Assembly: GCA_022353185.1 (NCBI GenBank)
Contig: JAKRWB010000129.1
Location: 1-27,304 of the forward strand
Direction: 5' to 3'
Source of the DNA: ANME-2 cluster archaeon
GTDB taxonomy: Archaea; Halobacteriota; Methanosarcinia; Methanosarcinales; Methanocomedenaceae
DNA: 27,304 bases
How positions within the stretch are numbered: the stretch's first letter is position 1; each line of letters opens with the position of its first letter. Under the pieces are notes generated by a model. The model was not told the DNA's origin and searched no databases. It was given only the letters and a program-made list of their open reading frames with translations. Position numbers and translations under genes: made by a program. This document shows, one piece after another, positions 14,956 to 23,241 of this stretch.

Positions 14956-15027
14956 CGGGCATGCTGGGAGTCGAACCCAGGTTCCAGGCTCCGGAGGCCT
15001 GAGTGATATCCTCTACACTACATGCCC
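14956..15027 (-). tRNA. tRNA-Arg (CCG)
   Basis: Acceptor GGGCATG/CATGCCC with discriminator G, anticodon stem CAGGC/GCCTG around CTCCGGA (anticodon CCG, reads CGG), T arm CTGGGTTCGACTCCCAG. 72 bases, no CCA. Its first 15 bases are also the last codons of the DUF92 gene on the same strand. Confidence 0.95.
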
Positions 15028-16389
15028 GCACAGCACATAATAGGCAGCCCCGGATATAAATGCGCCGCCAATGGTAGCTACAAGATTTACACCGCTATTT
15101 GAAAGCCAGCCCTTTTGCTGCAGAGTGGCCCCCAGTAAGCTGTCAAAATTAGTCCCCGCAAACCCACCAAATATGACTATCACCAGCCAAACAAAATATG
15201 TAACAACACTATCAGGATTTATATCTATCACACCAAGTACCAGTGCAAGTATAGCGATAGCCGCTGAACCGCCTAAGGACACACTTTCACCAAGCCATGA
15301 GATTCCTCCGTCTGTCCCCGGTTTAACCGGCTTAAAAGTAGTAATGAGAATAGGTTTACCCCTATTGGTCTCCCCTATTTCACTGGCCAGGGTATCACCT
15401 GTGGCCGTGGCCACTGCCCCCAGATACGCGAACAACAATACCGGAGCGAGAGCAGGATATAATTCGTGGTACACACCGTACGCCACTGCCAGTATCAATG
15501 CAGTAATGGAATTGCTCAGTACATTTTCATAACTTCTCACCCCACCCTTACCCTGGGCAATCCCTCTCATCACTTTGTAGTTATACCGATATTTAGTGAA
15601 AGCACCACCCAGCAGGAAGAAAGTGATGAGAATCAGGTACCAGTTCATGTTTGTGAATACTATTATCAGTACGCCAAGCAGTGTTGCTGCCAGCATGGCA
15701 GAAACATCAGCAACATCCATACGGTACGCCAGATAAGCCAAAAACAATGAGAAAATGAAGGCTGCTGATAAATGTGAAAAGTTCACGTAATAACCAAAAC
15801 TTGCAAATAACCACATAACCATACCCGTGCCCAACATCAGTGTGAGATATTTATCTGCCCTGGAAGGTATAGATTCCAATAATGCACAAGTCACTCCGCC
15901 TATCAATGTGAGAAAGAACAGCTGGCTCAACGAAATAGGGATATACATCCAGGCAGTGGTCCAGTAAGCCACAGCACATGCAGACAGAGCACCAAATAAT
16001 ATCAAGGCAATACTTGAAGTGGCTGAAATGAACTTGCTATCCAGGTTGGGTTTTTTTACTCCTCTTTTCCTTACATATGCAGCCGCCAAACCACCGACAG
16101 TGGTGATAAATATGGAAGCGCCCAGAATATATATGGGAAATTCATAGCCAGTGTATCCAAGGATAACACTCAATAAACTCATGATAAATATCGCAAAAGA
16201 AAAACCCCATAATGAAGATGCAGGTACAATTTTCTGGTGTGGCTTTAAGGCAAGAATAAGAGTAATAGCAAAAAACAGCAATGCCGGATATTGTGCGGGT
16301 ACGAACGGCAACAATACAGCTATGAGCATCACAAACATAAAAAAAACAGTATGTGTATTATTTACTGAATCCATAGACATAGATACCAC
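15013..16389 (-). CDS. DUF92 (TIGR00297-type) integral membrane protein
   Basis: A 458-residue protein with about a dozen hydrophobic segments. The C-terminal 230 residues carry the DUF92 signature: AYLGAVATATGDTLASEIG, KPILITTFKPVKPGTDGGISWLG and FGGFAGTNFDSLLGA. Plant and cyanobacterial relatives (VTE6) phosphorylate phytyl phosphate; the archaeal role is not established, but a polyprenyl-phosphate kinase is reasonable. It is divergent from a cis-prenyltransferase-like gene (57-base gap), which supports an isoprenoid-phosphate role. The first codon of the longest frame is GTG; ATG codons at 16380 and 16374 are equally good starts. The last residues (CGHVV and stop) are read from the tRNA-Arg gene. 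Confidence 0.88.
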   Translation of the reverse strand: MVSMSMDSVNNTHTVFFMFVMLIAVLLPFVPAQYPALLFFAITLILALKPHQKIVPASSLWGFSFAIFIMSLLSVILGYTGYEFPIYILGASIFITTVGGLAAAYVRKRGVKKPNLDSKFISATSSIALILFGALSACAVAYWTTAWMYIPISLSQLFFLTLIGGVTCALLESIPSRADKYLTLMLGTGMVMWLFASFGYYVNFSHLSAAFIFSLFLAYLAYRMDVADVSAMLAATLLGVLIIVFTNMNWYLILITFFLLGGAFTKYRYNYKVMRGIAQGKGGVRSYENVLSNSITALILAVAYGVYHELYPALAPVLLFAYLGAVATATGDTLASEIGETNRGKPILITTFKPVKPGTDGGISWLGESVSLGGSAAIAILALVLGVIDINPDSVVTYFVWLVIVIFGGFAGTNFDSLLGATLQQKGWLSNSGVNLVATIGGAFISGAAYYVLCGHVV

Positions 16390-16446
16390 TGGTTAACATG
16401 GTATATAAGGGCAAATAATTTATCCTTAAGATATAACCTATGTGCA

Positions 16447-17115
16447 ATGGGATTATTCTCCAGATTATACCAGCTGATACTTGAACATAGCATACTGAAG
16501 GACGATAAAACCTTACTTCCCGCCAGTATTGTGCTAATCCTTACAGAAAGTGACCTGCTGGATTCGGACTTTTCCAGGCGTCTCAATGAATTCATCGAAT
16601 GGTGTCAAGAATACAGCATCAATGTCCTGACAATTTATATCAGCTTGATTGATGTGGACCCCGATATCTCTGATAAAATTTACAATAAACTTCAAATGAA
16701 GATAACAGACACGTTAAAAGAAGTTGATGCCACAATTAACCTCATTACAATTGACGGTTTGGACCATCACCTAAAGACCGCAAAAGGCAGGGATATGCAC
16801 ATAAACGTATCTCTGGGATACGGAGGTAAAAAAGAACTGACCGAAGCATTCAAGGATATCATGTCAAAGATAGACTCGGGTGAATTAACACCAGGGCAAA
16901 TAGATGAATCTGTAATCGAACAAAACCTGCTCATCAAACATGAACCAGACCTTGTAATACGTTCTGGCGGAAAACGCCTTGCTGATTTCCTGATATGGCA
17001 GTCAGTCTACTCTGAGATGTATTTCACTGATGTGAGCTGGATAAATTTCAGGAAACTCGACCTGCTACGGGCGATAAGGGATTTCCAGAAACGCCAGCGC
17101 AGGTTCGGCAAATAA
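16447..17115 (+). CDS. Cis-prenyltransferase-like protein without catalytic DGN motif
   Basis: A 222-residue protein of the undecaprenyl diphosphate synthase family. The C-terminal half is canonical: INVSLGYGGKKEL, PDLVIRSGGKRLADFLIWQ, YSEMYFTDVSW and a terminal QRRFGK with the RxG motif. The N-terminal half is not: where active enzymes have IIMDGNxRWA with the catalytic aspartate, this one has VLILTESDLL (29-38). It therefore looks like the non-catalytic, NgBR/Nus1-type partner of a heteromeric cis-prenyltransferase, a form reported for Methanosarcina mazei. The catalytic subunit is not in the window. It would make the long polyprenyl chain of the glycosyl carrier lipid. A TATA box (TATATAAG, about 16401-16408) gives it a short leader. 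Confidence 0.82.
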   Translation: MGLFSRLYQLILEHSILKDDKTLLPASIVLILTESDLLDSDFSRRLNEFIEWCQEYSINVLTIYISLIDVDPDISDKIYNKLQMKITDTLKEVDATINLITIDGLDHHLKTAKGRDMHINVSLGYGGKKELTEAFKDIMSKIDSGELTPGQIDESVIEQNLLIKHEPDLVIRSGGKRLADFLIWQSVYSEMYFTDVSWINFRKLDLLRAIRDFQKRQRRFGK

Positions 17116-17151
17116 CCATTGCCCAAAAGCTAAACCATTGCCTATAAGCTA
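17114..17151. repeat. 19-base tandem duplication between convergent genes
   Basis: Two copies (17114-17132 and 17133-17151) of AACCATTGCC(C/T)A(A/T)AAGCTA, differing at two bases. The first begins in the stop codon of the cis-prenyltransferase-like gene; the second contains the stop codon of the convergent gene. Confidence 0.85.
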
Positions 17152-18239
17152 AAATGGGCATCCTCACCATAACTGAGGGTAGGCTCTTTGCCCTGCATCA
17201 AGTCAACACCATCCACTTCCACAGCAACATTCTCAATATCCAGTACCAGCTGGTAATAATTGAATTTCACCTTTAACACATCATACTGGTACAGGTGCCT
17301 GCCCAATATCCTGGCAGTAAGTGTCAGGGTTTCACCCTCCTTACCCTTGCCAGTCACATGAATTGTGTCTACGTCAGTGCCGAATTTCATTTTTGTTGAA
17401 GTGCCTTTCACCGTGTAATAGAATGTCATGTCATAGAAATGATACCGCTTTTTGGTTACCATATCGTCAAAGATGAACTCCAGAGGTGTACCATAGTTTA
17501 GAATCTTTGACGTGAAATAACGGTACCACATCCGTGAGCGGTCATTGAAATTGACCATCACTATCTTCCACGGTAGTGTTGAACCAAAACCCAGTGCCCT
17601 CTCCAACCAAAAACTTCCAAAGAAATCCCGCTCAAACAACTCACCCTTGCAGGTGCCGAACAGGTCGCTCATCTTGCTGGCAATGAAATACTGGAATCCC
17701 CGGCTGTTGCGGGCATAAGCATCAAAATCATCACTGTATGATATCAGTGAGGGATATTTAACAAGTGGGTTTTGGAAATGTTCTCTATTAAATTTTGAGG
17801 ATGTGGAACTAAACCTGGTAACTTCGCCATTCCCATCCTGCACCAGCATATCATAATAAGGGAATGACTTCGAGATGGAAATATTATATCCCGATTCAGT
17901 CTCACAAGTAAACTGCCCCGGTTTAACTGTACAGGTACAGTTATCGTGCACCAGGTCAGATACTTGCCCGTCCCTGTACTGCCATATCCCACAGTAACAT
18001 GAAAATGTTTCATCGTCGATGTGCTTGTTGGTAAAACGCTTGTTGTTCAGATTATAGTCAATCGCTCCCTGGCTGATAAGAACCTGAAGCATGCGAGGAT
18101 TATCCACATCATAATCTGACATAAGCCAGAACCAGTAACCACCGTTCAAGCGTTTCAACTTGGTGACAGAATATATCGCCTCATCCATAGTACCCCATCG
18201 GGGTGCTACCATCCAGTCTTTGACCTTTGCAGGAAGCAT
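17142..18239 (-). CDS. Unknown protein with CxC pairs, possibly calycin-like (AttH/CrtC type)
   Basis: A 365-residue protein that I do not firmly recognise. It has no signal peptide or membrane segment, is rich in Tyr, Phe and Trp, and is mostly beta-strand in character (WKIVMVNFNDRS, FIFDDMVTKKRYHFYDMTFYYT, LEFIFD). This is reminiscent of the double calycin fold of AttH and carotenoid 1,2-hydratase proteins, but the likeness is only general. A cysteine cluster stands out: C81-x-C83, C101-x-C103 and C112. That suits a bound metal or disulfides. It is convergent with the cis-prenyltransferase-like gene, and its stop lies in the 19-base duplication. If the calycin idea is right, a lipid or isoprenoid ligand would fit the neighbours. 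Confidence 0.6.
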   Translation of the reverse strand: MLPAKVKDWMVAPRWGTMDEAIYSVTKLKRLNGGYWFWLMSDYDVDNPRMLQVLISQGAIDYNLNNKRFTNKHIDDETFSCYCGIWQYRDGQVSDLVHDNCTCTVKPGQFTCETESGYNISISKSFPYYDMLVQDGNGEVTRFSSTSSKFNREHFQNPLVKYPSLISYSDDFDAYARNSRGFQYFIASKMSDLFGTCKGELFERDFFGSFWLERALGFGSTLPWKIVMVNFNDRSRMWYRYFTSKILNYGTPLEFIFDDMVTKKRYHFYDMTFYYTVKGTSTKMKFGTDVDTIHVTGKGKEGETLTLTARILGRHLYQYDVLKVKFNYYQLVLDIENVAVEVDGVDLMQGKEPTLSYGEDAHFSL

Positions 18240-18463
18240 GCTTTCTATACAGGAATTTATGATTTATAACCTTTTTTTAATATCGAATGAATAGTATATT
18301 GTGTAATTTTATTAGTCCAGTAATTACATGTATCAATAAATAGTTGGAAAGGCTCAATACATCGTAAACAATTACTAATAGTACATGAAGTATAACTTTG
18401 TGTACTCAAGTTAATCCGACCGAAGGGAGGATTTTCTTGTCTCACAATTAAGTAATAGACAGC

Positions 18464-18473
18464 TTTTTATATG
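18464..18473 (+). promoter_or_regulatory. TATA box of DUF128 gene
   Basis: TTTTTATATG lies 61 bases before the TTG start, placing transcription start at about 18498 and leaving a leader of about 35 bases with AGGTGG in it. Confidence 0.5.
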
Positions 18474-18533
18474 TAATATTCAATATTTTAGAATCTTATT
18501 ATCAGCGAACATTTTACAGGTGGAAAAATACCA

Positions 18534-19304
18534 TTGAAAAAAGTTGCAGACCTATCAAACGAACCAATCACATTCATGGTCTCACATATGGAAGACCTTA
18601 TGTACAGGGTGACTTTCAATCCATCCACGTATACTGGTAAGTTAGTGACCAATATCTCATTGATAGATAGCGAACACATCAATGATGTGCTCCCCATATT
18701 TCGTGACGTTATGCTAAGTGGCCTGACCGTCAGCCCTCTGGTAAAATTACTGTCTCCGGGAGAATCGATAGAAGATTTGACCATTCCCCCTTCCATGCAC
18801 GGCATTGCCACAGTATGCAGTATAACTGTAGACGGTGTACTCTTAAAACACGGTGTCCCCATTAAACCACGGTTCGGAGGTCTGGTAGAGATCAGGGATG
18901 GAGTACCGCTGCGTTTCACTGATCTGGTCATGTATGATAGCACCACCCTGGACCCGCTTGAGATACTTATGTCCCAGTCCCTCACTTCTGTAAGCGATAT
19001 GCTCACCAGCGGTTCAGGCAAGATACTCGCCAATTTGCGGGAGATTACCATGAACGCACGTGAAGCTGTAGAGGAAGTGCTGGACGAACTGGTATCTGCA
19101 GGATTTGGCGGAATACTGGAAGTGGGCGAGCCCAACTCAGATATCCTCGGCGTGAGCCTGGAGCGGGACCACTTTGGAGTTGTCGTAGTCGGAGGCACAA
19201 ATGCAGAAGCTGTAGTACAGGAACAGGGGTTCAAGATGGATACCCATGCCATGTCCACCCTCATAGATGTTAATGAAATGGTACACATTGACCAACTGGT
19301 ATAA
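18534..19304 (+). CDS. DUF128 (NrpR effector domain) protein without HTH
   Basis: A 256-residue protein consisting of one DUF128 domain, the 2-oxoglutarate-sensing domain of the nitrogen repressor NrpR. VTFNPSTYTGKLVTNISLI, PIKPRFGGLVEI, the helix NAREAVEEVLDELVSAGFGGILEVGEPN and GVVVVGGTNAEAVVQE are typical. No winged-helix domain precedes it: the start is TTG at 18534 with AGGTGG 10 bases upstream, and the leader is too short for one. Methanosarcina uses two proteins, NrpRI with the DNA-binding domain and NrpRII without; this one resembles the latter. It should act through a partner that binds DNA. No nitrogen gene is in the window. Confidence 0.87.
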   Translation: MKKVADLSNEPITFMVSHMEDLMYRVTFNPSTYTGKLVTNISLIDSEHINDVLPIFRDVMLSGLTVSPLVKLLSPGESIEDLTIPPSMHGIATVCSITVDGVLLKHGVPIKPRFGGLVEIRDGVPLRFTDLVMYDSTTLDPLEILMSQSLTSVSDMLTSGSGKILANLREITMNAREAVEEVLDELVSAGFGGILEVGEPNSDILGVSLERDHFGVVVVGGTNAEAVVQEQGFKMDTHAMSTLIDVNEMVHIDQLV

Positions 19305-19316
19305 CCGGAACACTTT

Positions 19317-20690
19317 TCAAGAGCTTCTTAACTGGCTGCCGATTAACTGGTCAAGATGTTTGATAAAATCTGATTTTGCCGCTGCAGGGATGGTTGCACC
19401 AGCAGCGATGTCATGTCCTCCCCCCATACCTCCTACGGCCTGTGCAGCAGTATTTAAAGATACTCCAAGGTTCAAGCCCTTGCGTACCAAGTCATAATTA
19501 CCTCTGCCCGATACCTTCACGCCATCATCAGTATCTGCAAAGGCTATTACAGGCAGATTCCTGTTACCTACTGCACTTACACTCATACCAGCCACTATAC
19601 CTACAATAGTATCCTTAATTTTCGAGCCTGCATCAAAATACTGGAAGTTATCAAGGGTGACCATACCCTGTGATTTTACCAGGTTTATGCCCTCAACAAG
19701 GTTGCGCCTGTGCTCTGCCAGTAAATGGATAGCATTTTCATATTCCTTATCCCTGTCACCCATGCACACGGCAAGGCCGGTTTTTGCTCTACCATACCTG
19801 GCTGTTGCATTGAGCAGGGTGGAGTATTCAGATGCATCCCTGGTCTCAGTACCCTCCCGCTCTCGTAGCAGGGTATATACCTCTCCCACCAGACGCTCTA
19901 TTTTATATGCCGGAATGCCAGCAGATATACAATATTGTATCAGTCCTGAAACAATGTTCTTTTTTTCCTCATCTGTGAGGTCAATCCACTTGAACCATCC
20001 TTCACCCTGGAAACGCAAGCCTACACCCTTTAAAAAATTGATACATGCATCCTCATTTCCCGAAAGCCCAGGTAGGTACGGGTCAGATGAGTATTGCAAC
20101 ATCTTATAGACCGGCCTGGTCTGCTTCCCGAATAATGTCAGGTCACGCTGGCAGTGCAATACACCGCTTTTGCGACCCAGACTCACTATCTGCCGGTTGA
20201 TACCTGTGAGCTTACCATGCTTGACATGCTGCAGGTCTCCCACTGCACCTACCACTGCCAGCCCCGCCAGGTCATTGTTATCCCCTAAAGCACGAGCCAG
20301 CAAAAAAGTAGTACCTGCACCACTTATCTCGTATGCGCCATTGATATTGAACACATGGGGATTCAAATGAGTGGGACAATCCCCGGCAGGGATGTGGTGG
20401 TCTGATATGACTGCACTTATACCCATTATCTTTATCTGGTCAAGCATCCCGCTACCCAGGTCCGTAAAGACCGTCAGGTCAGGATTGCTATCTGCAATAC
20501 CCTCAAGAATCGATACATCAAGCTGGCGGACAAACTCCACCGAATACTCCCTGCCTGCCCTCTCTAGGGCAGTACAGATAATAGCGGCAGAAGTGAGACC
20601 ATCAGCATCGATATGGGATACCACATGGATATCCCCTGCTTTTAATATGGCATCTGCACAGTGCTCTGCCCTTTTGTCCAGCCGATGCAT
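19317..20690 (-). CDS. RecJ-like DHH-family nuclease
   Basis: A 457-residue DHH/DHHA1 protein. SHIDADGLTSAAI, TDLGSG, SDHHIPAG (the DHH motif) and VGAVGD bind the metals; GRGNYDLVRKGLNLG and GGGHDIAAGATIP near the C-terminus are the DHHA1 domain. The length and archaeal context fit RecJ-like single-strand exonucleases, among which GAN is bound to the GINS replication complex; other members are RNA 3'-5' exonucleases. The gene starts 7 bases after the dnaG stop, so nuclease and primase-like protein are made together, which favours a replication, repair or RNA-decay role. Confidence 0.87.
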   Translation of the reverse strand: MHRLDKRAEHCADAILKAGDIHVVSHIDADGLTSAAIICTALERAGREYSVEFVRQLDVSILEGIADSNPDLTVFTDLGSGMLDQIKIMGISAVISDHHIPAGDCPTHLNPHVFNINGAYEISGAGTTFLLARALGDNNDLAGLAVVGAVGDLQHVKHGKLTGINRQIVSLGRKSGVLHCQRDLTLFGKQTRPVYKMLQYSSDPYLPGLSGNEDACINFLKGVGLRFQGEGWFKWIDLTDEEKKNIVSGLIQYCISAGIPAYKIERLVGEVYTLLREREGTETRDASEYSTLLNATARYGRAKTGLAVCMGDRDKEYENAIHLLAEHRRNLVEGINLVKSQGMVTLDNFQYFDAGSKIKDTIVGIVAGMSVSAVGNRNLPVIAFADTDDGVKVSGRGNYDLVRKGLNLGVSLNTAAQAVGGMGGGHDIAAGATIPAAAKSDFIKHLDQLIGSQLRSS

Positions 20691-20697
20691 GATTTGC

Positions 20698-21966
20698 TTA
20701 TAACTGACCTGTGGAAGCTATACGCAGGTTTGCCGGTGCCTTGGTCACGTTTCCTATTTTTGCACCGATAATATCTTTGATCTCTTTTTCTGATGCAATG
20801 TCCACCAGTCTCTGGGTTATGACCCCATCGAACACCACGCTTTTAACTTTGCTGTCTACATCTTTTATTGTATTGGCAAGGTCCTTCACAGTCACTTCTT
20901 GTATGACTTTTTTATTATCGTCCAGTAACCTTCCACTTAAGGTACCGCTCAGCTCGTCCATGTGTTCCTTGAACTCTGTAGCAACGGTCTTGACTGATTC
21001 GTCCCTTCTACTGCCCCTGTGAGGCCGTTCAATAACATGGGGCTGCACAGTGGGGGCCTTCACAACTCTGGGCCTGACCTCCCTTCGTTCCTGCCTGCGT
21101 AATGGTTGCTGCGAAGATGTCCTCTGCCTGTTTCCACCTATCTGATACCTCTCCTTTGCCTGCTCTATAGGTATCTTCTGTCGCAGGGATCTGACTATTT
21201 CCTTTTGCACCAGTTCTTCCACACCCTTACCGTCCGGAGCTCGTGCTATAAAATCAATATCTGTTATCTGCAACAGTTCCTTAATTATCAGTTCGCCGCC
21301 GCGGTCGCCGTCAGTAAAAGCCGTAACATTCTTTTTCTTGCACAGTTCTGCGACTGCCGGTGGGACATTGGTACCACCTACTGCAATTGCATTCTTTATA
21401 CCGTATCGTAACAGGTTCAGCACATCAGCCCGTCCTTCTACTACAATAATAGCATCCGAGTCCATTACATTGGGACCACACGGGATATTGTCCTTTCCGT
21501 AATAGGTCATTTCCTCTACTCTTATGGACTGCTTGACCTCATCGGTTATTTCCTGGCTTTCAGGTACGTTCTCGTCGAACATTTCTGTGAGGATGTGCTT
21601 GGCCCTATCCACGATATGCTTCCGTTTAGCTGCACGGATATCCTCAACCTTGATAATTTCAATATTTGCCATGCACGGCCCAATCCGATCAATGGTCTCC
21701 AGTGAAGCAGCCAGTATGGCGGTTTCGGCCTTGTCAAGACTTGACGGGATATCTATAATACCATTAGACTTGCCTGCTGTTGATTTGATATTGACTTCTA
21801 TCCTGCCAATACGTCCAGTCTTCTGGAGGTCACGTAGGTCAAGGTCGTTGCCAAGCAACCCTTCAGTCTGACCGAATATGGCACCCACCACATCTGGTCT
21901 TTCCACAACGCCATCGGCTCTTATTTTCGCATGAACTATATACTTGGTAGTGTCTGTGTTTTGCAT
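20698..21966 (-). CDS. dnaG: Archaeal DnaG (TOPRIM primase-like)
   Basis: A 422-residue archaeal DnaG, which is a stable part of the exosome and has some primase activity. Features are the N-terminal KYIVHAKIRADGVVERPDV, GQTEGLLGNDLDLRDLQKTGRIGRI, and the TOPRIM domain with VVEGRADVLNLLRYG and TDGDRGG. After it comes a basic, Arg-rich linker (about 283-325) and a C-terminal domain ending in IGNVTKAPANLRIAS. The frame extends to a GTG at 21981, but the ATG at 21966 is better because GAGGT lies 8 bases upstream. That ribosome binding site sits in a small palindrome. Followed closely by the RecJ-like gene. Confidence 0.95.
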   Translation of the reverse strand: MQNTDTTKYIVHAKIRADGVVERPDVVGAIFGQTEGLLGNDLDLRDLQKTGRIGRIEVNIKSTAGKSNGIIDIPSSLDKAETAILAASLETIDRIGPCMANIEIIKVEDIRAAKRKHIVDRAKHILTEMFDENVPESQEITDEVKQSIRVEEMTYYGKDNIPCGPNVMDSDAIIVVEGRADVLNLLRYGIKNAIAVGGTNVPPAVAELCKKKNVTAFTDGDRGGELIIKELLQITDIDFIARAPDGKGVEELVQKEIVRSLRQKIPIEQAKERYQIGGNRQRTSSQQPLRRQERREVRPRVVKAPTVQPHVIERPHRGSRRDESVKTVATEFKEHMDELSGTLSGRLLDDNKKVIQEVTVKDLANTIKDVDSKVKSVVFDGVITQRLVDIASEKEIKDIIGAKIGNVTKAPANLRIASTGQL

Positions 21967-21967
21967 A

Positions 21968-21980
21968 TGAGGATACCTCA
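21968..21980 (-). promoter_or_regulatory. Palindrome over the dnaG ribosome binding site
   Basis: TGAGG-TAT-CCTCA on the minus strand can fold with GAGGT in the 5' arm and loop. It lies directly before the dnaG ATG and could limit translation. Confidence 0.35.
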
Positions 21981-22449
21981 CGTATTTTAAAATAGCTAAA
22001 AAATCAGCTTACAGCCAGATTGGATTAACCCGGTCAGTAATGTTCACACTTATATTGTTATCCGAATAATGCCAGTACTCAGACTGAATATACTTACATG
22101 CTAGTGATATACTAACACGGAATTTCAATATATAATGTTTTTTTACACTGACCTCTATCTGGTAATTATCCTGTGATGTTATCTTATTGAATGAATTTAA
22201 ACCATCTAATTCTTTTTAGTCCATCCCTATAAATAACGTATCCCATACCGGGCCCTTTTGCATTCGTGATACATGTTTGATTCCGGGTAAGTGGGAATAT
22301 TGGATTTGTGATTTGTGATTTTTTTTAACTATCTACATATATTGTATTAGTGGTTAATCATAATAATGATTAACGTGATATTTACATACTTCCATTGTTT
22401 GGAAGACATGATAAAGTTATGGTATCAATGACATTTTTATAACGTAAAT
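21981..22449. other. Intergenic, AT-rich, no gene seen
   Basis: About 470 bases upstream of dnaG and downstream of the small TOPRIM gene. TATA-like stretches for dnaG on the minus strand are seen (for example ATATAAG near 22055 and TTTATAGGG near 22230). A T-rich tract after two copies of ATTTGTG (about 22307-22328) is notable. I find no ORF or RNA gene that I can support. Confidence 0.5.
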
Positions 22450-22893
22450 TCATACACTATCCAGTGTGTTCAGTTCCGCTCTCAGGTTAAACACATGTGT
22501 ATTAAGGCTTTCAATGTCCTTGATCCTTTTCTTGACCAGTGCCTTTATCCTTTTCCTGATGTCAGTATCCACTGTCGCGCCAGCATTGTTCAAAAATTCC
22601 GCCATGAGCCGTGCAAGTTTATCACCGTTTTCATCCCAGTCAGTCAGCACTATCACCTTATTGTATTCCCTTGCCACCTCTTCACAGAGTTCAAGTAATG
22701 CCTTTTGAGTACCCAACTTTACAGGTCCGGTAATACCCAACTCCCTCAGTGCCCTACGGTCACGCTTACCTTCAACGATTATTGCAGCACCATCATCAGA
22801 CTGCTCCCGGAGTTCCTGTATCTGCTCTTCCAGTTTCTCCAGACGTTCCATGTCCTCTAATTCCGACATTGCAGAATTAGACGCTACAAGCAC
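22450..22893 (-). CDS. UPF0292 small TOPRIM-domain protein
   Basis: A 147-residue protein with a coiled-coil N-terminus (MERLEKLEEQIQELREQ) and a minimal TOPRIM domain: AAIIVEGKRDRRALRELG with the catalytic-type glutamate, and VIVLTDWDENGDKLARL with the DxD. UPF0292 proteins are archaeal and uncharacterised; TOPRIM domains cut or join nucleic acids with Mg2+. The first codon of the frame is GTG at 22893, 2 bases after the DUF167 stop; an internal ATG at 22869 is an alternative. With dnaG it gives two TOPRIM proteins in 2 kb. Confidence 0.85.
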   Translation of the reverse strand: MLVASNSAMSELEDMERLEKLEEQIQELREQSDDGAAIIVEGKRDRRALRELGITGPVKLGTQKALLELCEEVAREYNKVIVLTDWDENGDKLARLMAEFLNNAGATVDTDIRKRIKALVKKRIKDIESLNTHVFNLRAELNTLDSV

Positions 22894-22895
22894 AT

Positions 22896-23225
22896 TTAAT
22901 CCTTATCCACAAGTGAGGACAGCAACTCAACCACGTGTTCCATGTCCATTCCCCTGACATGGACTGTCTTTCGATGGGTTGTGGGGCCCGAAACAAGAGT
23001 AACTTCAGATACCTTTACACCCAGCACCGAAGCCAGTAATTCCAACAACTGCTGGTTTGCCTTTCCCTTCTGTGCTGCCTCAGAGAGCCTGACTTCAATA
23101 CGCTTTCTCCATGTGTTGTAACCACTGGGTACCTGAGCGGTCTTAGTGCCCGGAGTTACTTCTATATCAATGAACACTCCATCCGGCGATTTCCTAACTG
23201 CATCAGATATTGGCAATTTTATCAC
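22896..23225 (-). CDS. DUF167 / UPF0235 (YggU-like) protein
   Basis: A 109-residue protein of a family found in all domains. VFIDIEVTPGTKTAQVPSG, RIEVRLSEAAQKGKANQQLLELLA and VTLVSGPTTHRKTVHV match. Function unknown. The stop is followed within 2 bases by the small TOPRIM gene, so they share a transcript. Upstream the start lies 16 bases after the sensor-gene stop. Confidence 0.93.
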   Translation of the reverse strand: MIKLPISDAVRKSPDGVFIDIEVTPGTKTAQVPSGYNTWRKRIEVRLSEAAQKGKANQQLLELLASVLGVKVSEVTLVSGPTTHRKTVHVRGMDMEHVVELLSSLVDKD

Positions 23226-23241
23226 GATATGTGCTGATGTT

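Noticed and set aside
18257..18445. 62-codon minus-strand frame upstream of the DUF128 gene
   Set aside because: AT-rich, no start signal, overlaps the promoter region of the DUF128 gene.
18488..19288. 266-codon minus-strand frame opposite the DUF128 gene
   Set aside because: The plus-strand product is a clear NrpR domain; the opposite frame is Ser/Thr/Pro-rich, as shadows usually are.
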